64,000 bases of DNA from Sorghum bicolor (lineage: Eukaryota; Streptophyta; Magnoliopsida; Poales; Poaceae), in NCBI RefSeq assembly GCF_000003195.3, contig NW_018396408.1, positions 221,836 to 285,835 on the forward strand, given 5' to 3'. Each line of letters begins with the position of its first letter. Within the stretch, counting starts at the first letter, position 1. The notes beneath the pieces are model-generated. The model made no database searches. It was not told where the DNA came from and saw only the letters and a list, made by a program, of their open reading frames with translations. Both the position numbers and the translations under genes were made by a program. Positions 13,299 through 22,849 of the stretch are shown in pieces.

Positions 13299-14852
13299 TC
13301 ATCTAGTAGTTCCATCGGGTGCATCTACATTTCCATCGGGTTTGTCCAAATTGATTTCTGAGCATATGGTATGTTCCATGCAAACCGTGCACCTATGTTG
13401 CATCAAGATTAGAACTATCTCCAAGCAGACAGAACCAAGATTCCACTTGAGCCTCTTCACCAAGGAGTACCATCGTCTGCGTCCAAAATGGTTTCTTAGC
13501 TTATAGTGCATTAGGCACAAACCGTGTACCTATCTTGCAATGAAACTAACACTATCTCCAAAGAGACCGAATTTAGATTCTATATGACACACGTTATCTA
13601 GGAGTTCTATTGGGTGCTTCCAAATATATTTCGAAGCATATGGTACGTTCCATGCAATTCGTGCACCTATCTTGCACCAAGATTAGCACTATCTCCAAAC
13701 AAAAGCAAACTGAGCTTCCACTTGAGCCCCTTTACCCAGGAGTATCATCGGGTGCATCCAAAATGGTTTCTTAGCCTATGATGCATTAGGCGCAAACTGT
13801 GTATCTATCTTGCACCAAAACTAACTCTGTCTCCAAACAGACCGAAGCGACATTCCATATGACACATGTCATCTAGGAGTTCTATTGGGGTGCGTCCAAA
13901 TGGATTTCTTAGCATATGGTATGTTCCATGCAAACTGTGTACCTATCTTGCATCAAGATTAGCACTATCTCCAAACAGATCGAACTGACCTTCCAATTGA
14001 GCCTCTTCACCTTGGATTATCATCGGGTGCTTCCATAATGGTTTCTGAGCGTATGGTGCATTATGCGCAAACCATGCACCAATCTTGCACCTAAACTAAC
14101 AATGTCTCCAAACAGATTGAAGCGAGGTTCCATATGACACACATGATCTAGGAGTTCTATCGGGTGCGTCCAAATTGATTTCTGAGAATACGGTACGTTC
14201 CATGCAAACCGTACACCTATCTTTCATCAAGATTAGCACTATCTCCAAACAGACCGAACCGAGCTTTCACTTGAGCCTCTTCACCTAGGAGTACCATCGG
14301 GAACTTCTACAACGATTTCTGAGCCTATGGTGCACTGGGCACAAACCATGCAACTATCTTGCACCGAAACTAATACTATCTCCAACTGGACTGAAGTGAG
14401 ATTCCATATGATACACTTCATCTAGTAGTTCTATCGGGTGCATCTACAGTTCCATCGGGTGTGTCCAAATTGATTTCTAAGCATATGGTATGTTCCATGC
14501 AATCTGTGCACCTATCTTGCATCAAGATTAGAACTATCTCCAAACAGATAGAACCAAGATTCCACATGAGCCTCTTCACTAAGGAGTACCATCGCGTGCG
14601 TCCAAAATAGTTTCTTTCCTATGGTGCATTAGGCACAAACCGTGTACCTATCTTGCACCGAAACTAACACTATCTCGAAAGAGACCGAAGTGAGATTCTA
14701 TATGACACACATCATCTAGGAGTTCTATTGGGTGCTTCCAAATATATTTCTAAGCATATGGTACGTTCGATGCAATTCGTGCACCTATCTTGCATTTAGA
14801 TTAGCACTATCTCCAAACAAAGCAAACTGAGCTTCCACTTGAGCCCCTTTAC

Positions 14853-14857
14853 CCAGG
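14853..14857. repeat. Target-site duplication of element 1, left copy (CCAGG)
   Basis: CCAGG directly before the 5' LTR. An identical CCAGG follows the 3' LTR at 41130-41134, and the satellite continues from it in register. Confidence 0.9.
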
Positions 14858-15908
14858 TGTCGAGGATATCAGTAAGGGGTATCCTAACTGATGTACATAA
14901 TGAGATTGCCCGTACGCAAGTCGAGGCCCCCAACTCGACGCTCTACCCAGTCACTCGTATGGTCGTCGACGACCGCAGCCTCGAAGATGGGAAGGGCGTC
15001 GAGCGAATCGATCAGGGCTCGAGCGCCAACTACCGTCGAATACGGAAACAGGCTCGAGCGAATCAGGAGGCGTCGAGCGCAAGGACGCCGCCCGCCGCCT
15101 GACGCGCGCACGAGAGCCAGGGCATTTAATGCGCCTGTCGCGTTCCCACCTAACACGCCAGTCACGGGAAGCGTGATAGGGAACAGGCACCCGTCCCGTC
15201 ATTCTTTTTGCAGCCTTCCCCACCAAACGATCCAGAGCATGTCAGGACGCAGGAAGCAGGGTTGGAACGTCTAATCAAGCCCCCCTCGAGACGTCCAAGG
15301 TCAACGCTCTAGATAGCAAGGCGCTACACGGCGTCCGACCCTCAACCAGACATGTTTCCTTCCTGGGGAAGGGTTGGGCGTCGAATGACAACACTGCTAC
15401 CACCCCGACGTATCAGCCGCCATGACGTACAGGCGTGCAACTGATAAACCAGTCCACGACGGCGCGGAGAGCGGGATATAGGGGCACGCGTAATCATCAT
15501 CAAGCTACCAGGACAGGACGGCTCTAGACCACGCTGGTACGGAGGCCTCAAGTAGGTCCACGCGCCATGCCTCTATCGACCCCTACTCTGACGCCTATAC
15601 TAGTACCCTAGGCTTCTCCTTGAAACTATAAAAGGGAAGCCTGGGAGCGAACACAGGGAACACGCAAGACAACACTCATACGCAGTAGAGCTTCCACACT
15701 CCATCTCATTCCATACCACGCTTGTATTCACCCCTGTACAAGCACTTAGGTGCAAAATAATACAAACTCTCCTCCCCCGCTGGACGTAGGGCTTTCTCTT
15801 GCCCGAACTAGGATAAATCTTTGTGTCTTTTTGCATCACCATCTGGGAAAGGGAGCACGCATACAAATTCACTCGTTGGTGTGACCCCCCATGGGGAAAA
15901 CACCGACA
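14858..15908 (+). repeat. Element 1 5' LTR
   Basis: 1051 bp, starting TGTCGAGGATATCAG and ending AAAACACCGACA. It pairs with the 3' LTR at 40116-41129. It carries 35 bp (within about 15478-15520, including taatcatcatcaagc) absent from the 3' LTR. The TATA box is at 15627. Confidence 0.93.
15627..15634 (+). promoter_or_regulatory. TATA box of element 1 5' LTR
   Basis: TATAAAAG, about 280 bp before the LTR end, with the identical motif in the 3' LTR at 40848-40855. This is a likely core promoter for the genomic RNA. Confidence 0.65.
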
Positions 15909-15910
15909 GT

Positions 15911-15928
15911 TGGCGCGCCAGGTAGGGG
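15911..15928 (+). other. Primer-binding site, element 1
   Basis: TGGCGCGCCAGGTAGGGG begins two bases after the 5' LTR. TGG pairs with a tRNA CCA end. Element 2 has the same site. I did not assign the tRNA. Confidence 0.75.
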
Positions 15929-15966
15929 TCATGCGTGTTTTTCACCAATTTCCCATTCCTTTCCAG

Positions 15967-17384
15967 ATGGCCACTCTCGCCTCGCCGATTCCGCGCTCCA
16001 CGGTGATTTGGTTGGGGAGTCTCGAGTTCATGTCTACTGGCTCCGGCTATGACATGATCTTGCTCTCGATCAAAGGACCAGGAGGAGCTCGCGTTGCGCC
16101 AGCGCGGTTGAGGGCCCTGAGACGTCCACGCCACCACGCCTCCCCGCCCAAGAAGAGGCGCGGACAGCACCGCCGTCGCCCCTCTGCCTCGTCACGACCG
16201 GCAGTTCGTGCCAGGCAGGAGGTGACACAAGAGCCGACAGCGCTGCACGCCGAAACCGTGGGCATGACGGCCCAACGCTACGAGGATCGTACGACGACCG
16301 GAGGTGACGCGCCCCGCGCGCTCTCCCCCACCGCTAGGTTACTCCCGCATGGGCTGTTCGCTCCAAGAGGAGCGTTGCCGTTCGGTTTGGACAATGCCGC
16401 GGCGTCGCTCGCCAAGGCGATATGCCCAAACGCCGAACATACGTGGAGAGACCAATGGTCCTCCCACGCGACCCTGGAGCGCAGCAACCAACGTCCGAGC
16501 TACCGGATTTCTCCCAGGTACGAGGCCTCCGTCGCCTAGGCCCTGGGCGATACACGATCACCTCGCTCAGGCAGCGGCTGCTGGAGGAGGGACGTGGATG
16601 TTTCTACGCCGCCGAGCCGGACTCCAACTCCGAGACCGATAGCTACGACCCTACTAGGGAATGCTATCATATCGACGGAGCTGTAGAAACTACCGACGAG
16701 ACGTAGGATGCTGCTGCTGGCGGTCGAGCCCCTGCAGCAAGGGAAGACCCCAGGACGCCTGGGAACGACAGACAGGTCGACCCACCACCGCAAGAAGACA
16801 GAGCCGCGCAACTTGCGCAGCTGCGAGAGCTCAAGACAAAACTTGATGAGGATCGTGAGCGCCTCGTCCTACTCGAGCAGATCCTTGAGCAGGACCTGCC
16901 TTACCCGCCTGGCGGAAGTGTCCGCAGAAGGGCTCGAGAGGTGCACCGACAGATCGTCGGGGACGGGGAGCCAGAGCAACCCGTCAGCCGCTTCCCTCGA
17001 GCGGGCCAGAACGTTGTGGCAGCAACGATGCTGTTACGTAACATGCCCGAGCCCTCAAACTCCCAAGCACGGCGCATCCGGGACGAGGTGCAGACCCTAC
17101 TCCAGGTGGCGGCAGTTCAGTAGGCAGAAAGCTCGGCCTCTCGACATCGAGGGGCGGCCACAGAAAAGCGCGATGAGCCAGCCCAGAACGAAAAGGAGGT
17201 ATCAGTCCATCAGCAGCCGCCCCCTCGAGGAAAAAAGACTACGCTCGTCCTCCCCGTCGACAACCAACGGCGACACGACGCACGACGCGATATTGAAGAG
17301 AATCGTCGCCGTCGGTACGGGGACGCGGAAGAACGCGGTTACAACGCCCATCGCGGCGGGAGGTACGACAGCGATGAGGACCGA
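15967..17384 (+). pseudogene. gag: Element 1 gag N-terminal region, degraded
   Basis: A plausible start is the ATG at 15967 (MATLASPIPRS), about 60 bp after the LTR. That frame stays open to 16539, but by about 16422 the gag-like frame has shifted and runs in the frame that later holds capsid and protease. In that frame TAG codons interrupt at 16704-16706 and 17121-17123. Between them is a charged helix-rich stretch (around 16803-17000, e.g. LRELKTKLDEDRERLVLLEQ) that may form a coiled coil. After the second stop the frame is open into the capsid region. The protein would have been the N-terminal part of Gag, the structural protein of the virus-like particle. The exact frameshift position is not resolved. 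Confidence 0.7.
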
Positions 17385-19124
17385 ATGGCCCCAGAACCAC
17401 CTGGCCCACGGGTGTTCAGCAGGGCGATCCGCAGCACGCCGCTGCCCAGCCCGTTCCGACCCCCCACCAGCATTGCAAAGTACAACGGCGAGACTAAGCC
17501 AGAGCTATGGTTGGCAGATTTCAGGCTAGCCTGTCAACTAGGAGGCGCTCGAGGGGACGATCGAGCCATCATCAGACAGCTACCGCTCTTCCTCTCCGAC
17601 ACCGCTCGCAGATGGCTCGAGGAGCTCCCGGCCGACCAGATCCACGATTGGGTCGATCTGGTCAGGGTGTTTGAGGGCAACTTCAAAGGAACCTACATAC
17701 GACCAGGCAACTCGTGGGACCTCAGCAAGTGCAAGCAGAAATCAGGAGAGACGCTTCGAGAGTACGCTCGACGCTTCTCGAAGCAACGCACCGAGCTGCC
17801 GCACATCCCCGACCACGACGTCATCTTGGCCTTTGTCTCAGGCACCACCAGTCGAGACTTGGTGCGGGAATTAGGCCGGAACCGCCCCCAGACCGTCGAC
17901 GAGCTGATGGACGTAGTGGCGAACTACGCGGCGGGGGAAGAAGCGGTCGGTGCCTTCTTCAGCTGTGAAGGAAGGAAGGGCAAGCCGCTCGCTGATGATG
18001 ATGAGGACCCTAGTCGAGGGCCCAAGAAGAACAAGAAAAAGAAGAAAACCCGACCATTCCAGCGGGAAGACCTCGACGACGATCTCGTCACTGCCATGGA
18101 ACGCAAAAGGCCTCGAGGCCCTCCAGAGGTGGGCATCTTCGTTAAGATGCTGAAGGAGCCGTGCCCTTACCATAAGGGAGGAGCCAACCACAAGCTCGAG
18201 GACTGTCGTATGCTGAAAAAGCATTTCGACGGTCTGGGGTTCAAGAAGGACGCCCGCGACGACCAAAAGAAAGAGAAGAGCGGCGACAGAGGGGACGACA
18301 AAGACGACGACGGCTTCCCTGCCGTCCATGACTGCTATATGATCTATGGCGGACCCTCGACGCAGTTGACCGCAAGGCAACGTAAGAGAGAGCACTGTGA
18401 GGTTTTTGCGGCAAGGATGGCGGTGCCCCAGTACCTCAGCTGGTCGAGCACCCCCATCACCTTCGATCGAGACGACCACCCCGACAAAGTAGTCGCCCCT
18501 GGCGTCTACCCGCTCGTCGTCGACCCCATCATCGTCAACGCCTGGCTCTCGAAGGTGTTGATGGACGGCGGCAGCAGCCTCAACATCATCTACCTCGAGA
18601 CCCTCGACCTCCTCGGCATCAACAGGACGCAGCTCCAGCTGAGCGCCGGTGGATTCCACGGCGTCGTACCAGGCAAGAAGGCGTTACCGGTAGGTCGAAT
18701 CGACCTACCGGTCTGCTTTGGCACGGCGGCCAATTTTAGAAAGGAGACCCTCACCTTTGAGGTGGTGGGGTTCCGAGGCACGTACCACGCCATCATCAGA
18801 CGACCGGGCTATGCCAAATTTATGGCAATTCCTAACTACACGTACCTGAAGCTGAAGATGCCCGGGCCAAAGGGCGTCATCACCGTCAGCTCCTCCTACG
18901 AGCACGCGTACGAGTGCGACGTCGAATGCGTCGAGTATGGGGAGGCGCTCGAGAGTTCCACCGAGCTCGTTTCGAAGCACGAGGCCCTAGCCGCTGAGGC
19001 TCTAGAGCCCAAGCGCCACGCGGGCAGCTTCGAGCCGGCGGAAGGAACCAAGAAGATCTCGCTCGATCCCAACCACTCCGACGGCAAGGCGCTGACGATC
19101 AGCGCCGACCTCGACCCCAAATAG
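17385..19124 (+). CDS. gag-pro: Element 1 Gag capsid plus aspartic protease segment
   Basis: 579 codons from the first ATG, though the open frame begins after the stop at 17121. Residues ~27-200 match the Retrotrans_gag capsid-like domain (YNGETKPELWLADFRLACQ, WLEELPA, ETLREYARRFSKQR). A modified zinc knuckle, Cys-X2-His-X5-His-X4-Cys, lies at 18162-18206 after a Lys/Asp-rich stretch. The protease follows, with active-site DGGSS at 18564-18578 and the downstream GTYHAIIRRPGYAKFM motif; the family usually has LGRP there, so I-R-R-P suggests change. The frame ends ADLDPK-TAG at 19122-19124, with RT continuing in the same frame. Function: particle assembly and polyprotein cleavage in the cytoplasm. 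It is probably only a fragment of a dead gene because the N-terminus is interrupted. Confidence 0.85.
   Translation: MAPEPPGPRVFSRAIRSTPLPSPFRPPTSIAKYNGETKPELWLADFRLACQLGGARGDDRAIIRQLPLFLSDTARRWLEELPADQIHDWVDLVRVFEGNFKGTYIRPGNSWDLSKCKQKSGETLREYARRFSKQRTELPHIPDHDVILAFVSGTTSRDLVRELGRNRPQTVDELMDVVANYAAGEEAVGAFFSCEGRKGKPLADDDEDPSRGPKKNKKKKKTRPFQREDLDDDLVTAMERKRPRGPPEVGIFVKMLKEPCPYHKGGANHKLEDCRMLKKHFDGLGFKKDARDDQKKEKSGDRGDDKDDDGFPAVHDCYMIYGGPSTQLTARQRKREHCEVFAARMAVPQYLSWSSTPITFDRDDHPDKVVAPGVYPLVVDPIIVNAWLSKVLMDGGSSLNIIYLETLDLLGINRTQLQLSAGGFHGVVPGKKALPVGRIDLPVCFGTAANFRKETLTFEVVGFRGTYHAIIRRPGYAKFMAIPNYTYLKLKMPGPKGVITVSSSYEHAYECDVECVEYGEALESSTELVSKHEALAAEALEPKRHAGSFEPAEGTKKISLDPNHSDGKALTISADLDPK
19122..19124 (+). 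other. In-frame UAG between protease and RT, element 1
   Basis: TAG in the context AAATAGGAAG follows the codons for DLDPK and is followed by the pol frame with no shift. The same ten bases occur at the equivalent point of element 2 (30451-30460). Conservation suggests a functional stop (readthrough, or removal by splicing) rather than decay. Confidence 0.6.
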
Positions 19125-19130
19125 GAAGTT

Positions 19131-20051
19131 GTGCTCGTCGACTTTCTCCGTGCAAACGCTGACATGTTTGCATGGAGTCCCTCGGACATGCCTGGCATAC
19201 CGAGGGAAGTCGCCGAGCACTCCTTGGAAATTCGAGCCAGTTCCAAGCCAGTGAAGCAACGATTGCGCCGATTCGACGAGGAGAAGCGCAAGATCATTGG
19301 CGAGGAGATCCAAAAGCTTTTGACGGCCGGATTCATCAAGGAGGTTCACCATCCCGACTGGTTAGCAAATCCTGTATTAGTTAAGAAAAAGAATGGGAAA
19401 ATGAGGATGTGTGTCGATTACACAAGTTTAAATAAAGCATGTCCGAAAGTTCCTTTTCCATTACCTCGTATCGATCAAATTGTCGATTCAACTGCGGGAT
19501 GTGAATCTCTTTCTTTCCTTGATGCATATTCTGGTTACCATCAAATAAAAATGAAAGAGTCCGACCAGCTCGCGACATCTTTCATCACACCTTTTGGGAT
19601 GTATTGTTATGAAACCATGCTGTTTGGGCTTCGAAACGCGGGAGCCACATATCCGCGCTGCATGCTCCACGTGTTTGGCAAACACATAGGGTCGACTGTT
19701 GAGGCCTATGTCGACGACATCGTCGTCAAGTCAAAGCGGCGGGGAGACCTGATCCAGGACCTCGAGATCGCTTTCAGCTGCTTACGCGCCAACCAAATCA
19801 AGCTCAACCCCGAGAAGTGCGTTTTCGGCGTGCCTCGAGGCATGCTCCTGGGTTACATCGTTTCCCAGCGCGGCATCGAGGCCAACCCCGAGAAAGTCTC
19901 GGCAATCACAAGAATGGGGCCGATCCGAGACGTCAAGGGCGTGCAGAGAGTCACGGGATGTCTAGCGGCGCTGAGTCATTTTATCTCAAGGTTGGGAGAA
20001 AAGGCGTTGCCACTGTATCGACTTCTGAAGAAAGTCGAGCGTTTCTCTTAG
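19131..20051 (+). pseudogene. pol: Element 1 pol, reverse transcriptase segment
   Basis: Same frame as gag-pro, continuing after the UAG at 19122. RT motifs in order: [65 protein letters not shown] and the catalytic YVDD at 19707-19718. RT copies the element RNA into DNA inside the particle. The frame ends at TAG 20049-20051, where element 2 has tryptophan (FSW-T-E-E), so a TGG-to-TAG change is the simplest explanation. The next stretch is open in the same frame. Base composition drops in GC around 19370-19560 compared with the flanks, with many A/T third positions. Confidence 0.88.
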
Positions 20052-20081
20052 ACCCCAGAGGCCGAGGAAGCACTCGATAAC

Positions 20082-22172
20082 TTGAAGAAAACGCTGACCT
20101 CTGCACCAGTGCTAGTCCCGCCTCAACCCGCAGAACCTCTGCTTCTATACGTCGCATCGACGACCCAGGTCATCAATGCAGCAGCAGTGGTCGAGAGGCA
20201 GGAGGAAGGACATGCACTGCCAGTACAGAGGCCGGTCTATTTCATCAGCGAAGTGCTCTCAGAGACCAAGGCGCGTTACCCACAGATCCAGAAGCTAATC
20301 TACGCCGTAATCCTCGCCCGACGCAAGCTGCAGCACTACTTCCTCGGCCACCCTATCACGCTGGTCTCGTCTTTCACCTTGGGCGAGATCATCCAAAGTC
20401 GAGAAGCCACGAGAAGAATCGCCAAGTGGTCAGTCGAGCTCATGAGTGAGACTCTCACTTATGCGCCCTGTAAAGCCATCAAGTCACAAGCCCTGGTGGA
20501 TTTCGTCGTGGAATGGACAGACTCCCAGCTCCCCCCGGCTCAGGTTCAGTCAGAGCTGTGGACGATGTATTACGATGGGTCTCTCATGAAGACGGGAGCT
20601 GGGGCGGGCCTGCTGTTCATCTCGCCCTTGGGCGTCCATATGAGATATGTCATCAGGATACATTTTGCTGCGTCCAACAACGTCGCGGAGTACGAGGCCC
20701 TTGTCAATGGTCTGAAGATCGCCATCGAGCTAGGAGTCCGACGCCTCGACGTTCGAGGCGACTCCCAGCTCGTCATCGACCAAGTGATGAAGACCTCGAG
20801 CTGCCACGACCCAAAAATGGAGGCGTACTGCAAGGAAGTCCGTCGACTCGAGGACAAGTTCCACGGCCTCGAGCTCGTCCACGTCGCCCGATGCTACAAC
20901 GAGGCGGCCGACGAACTCGCCAAGATCGCGTCGACTCGAGGCACGATACCACCTGACGCATTCTCAAGAGATCTACATGAGCATTCCGTCGACTTGGGCT
21001 CGGGGGCTTGTGTCGAAGCCGCTCCTACCCAGCAAACCGACACCGTCGAAGCGCTACTAATGGCAGCTGAGGTAATGGAGGTGGAACAGCAGCCCAGTCG
21101 ACCGTTTGATTGGCGCACGCCGTTCCTCGACTACCTAATCCACTGCGAGCTACCAAAAGATCGATCCGAGGCCCACCGTATTGCTCGACGGGCCAAGTCA
21201 TATGTAATCTATGGCGAGGGCAATGAGCTATATCGACGAAGCCCGACAGGGGTCTTGCAGCGTTGCATCACCGTAGAAGAAGGCCGAAAACTCCTTGAGG
21301 ATCTACACTCGGGGGCTTGTGGCCACCATGCTGCTCCTCGGACCCTCGTAGGAAACGCCTTCCGACAAGGCTTCTACTGGCCAACGGCCGTAGCTGACGC
21401 CATCGAGCTCGCACGCTCATGCCATGGGTGCCAATTCTACGCCAAACAGACGCACCTGCCTGCCCACGCTCTCCAGATGATCCCTATCACATGGCCGTTT
21501 GCGGTGTGGGGGCTCGACTTAGTAGGGCCTCTACAAAAGGAAAAAGGGGGGTACACCCACTTGTTGGTAGCCATCGACAAATTCTCCAAATGGATCGAGG
21601 CTCGACCCATCACCAACATCCGCTCCGAGCAGGCCGTCCTTTTCTTCACCGACATCATCCACCGGTTTGGGATTCCCAACGTCATCATCACCGACAACGG
21701 CACTCAGTTCACCGGCAAAAAGTTCTTGGACTTCTGCGATCAGCATCACATCCGTGTGAACTGGTCTGCAGTGGCCCACCCCCGAACTAACGGCCAGGTC
21801 GAGCGTGCCATTGGCATGATTTTGCAGGGGCTCAAACCAAGAATCTACAATCGCTTGAAGAAATTCGGCAAGAAATGGGTCGAGGAGCTTTCCTCGGTCC
21901 TATGGAGCTTAAGGACAACGCCAAGCAGGGCTACAAAATACACCCATTCTTCATGGTCTATGGCTCTGAGGCCGTGCTCCCAACGGACCTCGAGTATGGA
22001 TCCCCTCGACTCAAAGCATACAACGAGCAATCAAAAAAGAGACTCAAGAGAATGCGGTCGACCAACTCGAGGAAGCTCAAGACATGGCCCTCCTCAACTC
22101 TGCCAGATACCAGCAGAAACTTCGACGCTACCACGACAAGCACGTGCGCAAGAGGGACTTGAACGTGGGTGA
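20082..22172 (+). pseudogene. pol: Element 1 pol, dual RNase H and integrase segment
   Basis: Continues the RT frame after the nonsense codon. First RNase H: about 20082-20520 ([20 protein letters not shown]). Second, archaeal-type RNase H: about 20554-20940 ([38 protein letters not shown]). Integrase: zinc-binding His/Cys segment (LHSGACGHHAA, CHGCQ), then the catalytic triad Asp at 21516, Asp at 21693 (ITDNGTQFTG) and Glu at 21801 (GQVERA), the last two separated by 35 residues as expected. The true frame is lost near 21943-21948 by a one-base deletion, so the final ~75 residues are out of frame. A second one-base loss falls in the A-run near 22031-22037. The two RNase H domains support Tat-lineage membership. 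Confidence 0.88.
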
Positions 22173-22350
22173 CCTCGTCCTACGACGGCGGCAAAGCAAT
22201 CAAGGACGCCACAAGCTGACTCCACCTTGGGAGGGCCCATACGTAGTGGCCGAGGTCTTGAAGCCGGGGACATACAAAATCGCAGACGAAAAGGGGGCGA
22301 TCTTCACCAACGCGTGGAACATCGAACAGCTACGTCGATTCTACCCCTAG
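22084..22350 (+). pseudogene. pol: Element 1 pol, integrase C-terminal end
   Basis: The last 88 codons of pol, in a third frame after the two single-base deletions upstream. It contains the conserved tail GDLVLRRR...GRHKLTPPWEGPYVV and ends IEQLRRFYP-TAG; element 2 ends DKLRRFYP at 33642. This is the SH3-like C-terminal integrase region. No chromodomain is visible, which argues against a CRM/Tekay chromovirus. Confidence 0.85.
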
Positions 22351-22849
22351 AATTTCAAAGCTTTATGTTCCCATGTACATTCTGTACCAAGGCTTTGTAA
22401 ACGAATGCATGAATAAATCCCGACGTTAGAAGGGAGTGCCAACTATGACCCATCATAGTCGATACCCCCTTGGGGGCTAGCAAGGGGGTGACGCCCCCCC
22501 AAGTGTCGAAAAAACCAAATAACTCTTTTGTTCCTATCAGTAATCTCGTATGGTCGAGTAGTAGAGGCACCTCGAGCCCCTTAAGGGCCGAGAGACGACG
22601 AGCCTGAGAACTCCTACGCCCCCGGGCTACGGAAACTCTACTCGCTTCCTCACCCTTGAGGCAATCGAGATTGCCTTAAACAAAAGACCAAACGAGGAAT
22701 ATAAACATAGGCGCAAGGGGAAATAAAGGAGCCTCGAGCGGAAAGACAGATAAACATTTGGCAACCACTTAAAAACATTGTATTACTTAAAGACATATTA
22801 ACAGAGTACTATACAAGGGGTCCAGGCACCTAGAGCAGGCTCACAGGCC
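22351..22849 (+). other. Element 1 spacer between convergent genes
   Basis: About 500 bp between the end of pol and the end of the opposite-strand gene. No ORF with a recognisable motif is seen. It probably holds 3' untranslated sequence for both converging transcripts. Confidence 0.5.

Larger units (their letters stand above)
10703..14857 (+). repeat. 137-bp satellite array, second segment
   Basis: The same A/B satellite, same orientation as 1-6306. HOR markers lie near 11077, 12190, 13308 and 14427 (spacings 1113, 1118, 1119), making this the most regular stretch of the left arm. It ends in a monomer-4 copy, at the CCAGG target of element 1. If element 1 plus one target copy is removed, the interval between markers 14427 and 41820 becomes about 1116 bp, so the HOR register is unbroken across the insertion. 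No gene is seen. Confidence 0.9.

Noticed and set aside
17871..18659. 262-codon minus-strand ORF opposite element 1 gag-protease
   Set aside because: It is the mirror frame of a GC-rich coding region; the plus strand carries clear gag and protease motifs and this ORF has none.
22084..22350. A chromodomain after integrase, which would indicate a CRM or Tekay chromovirus
   Set aside because: pol ends shortly after the WEGP(Y/F)VV tail with LRRFYP in both elements, leaving no room for a chromodomain.
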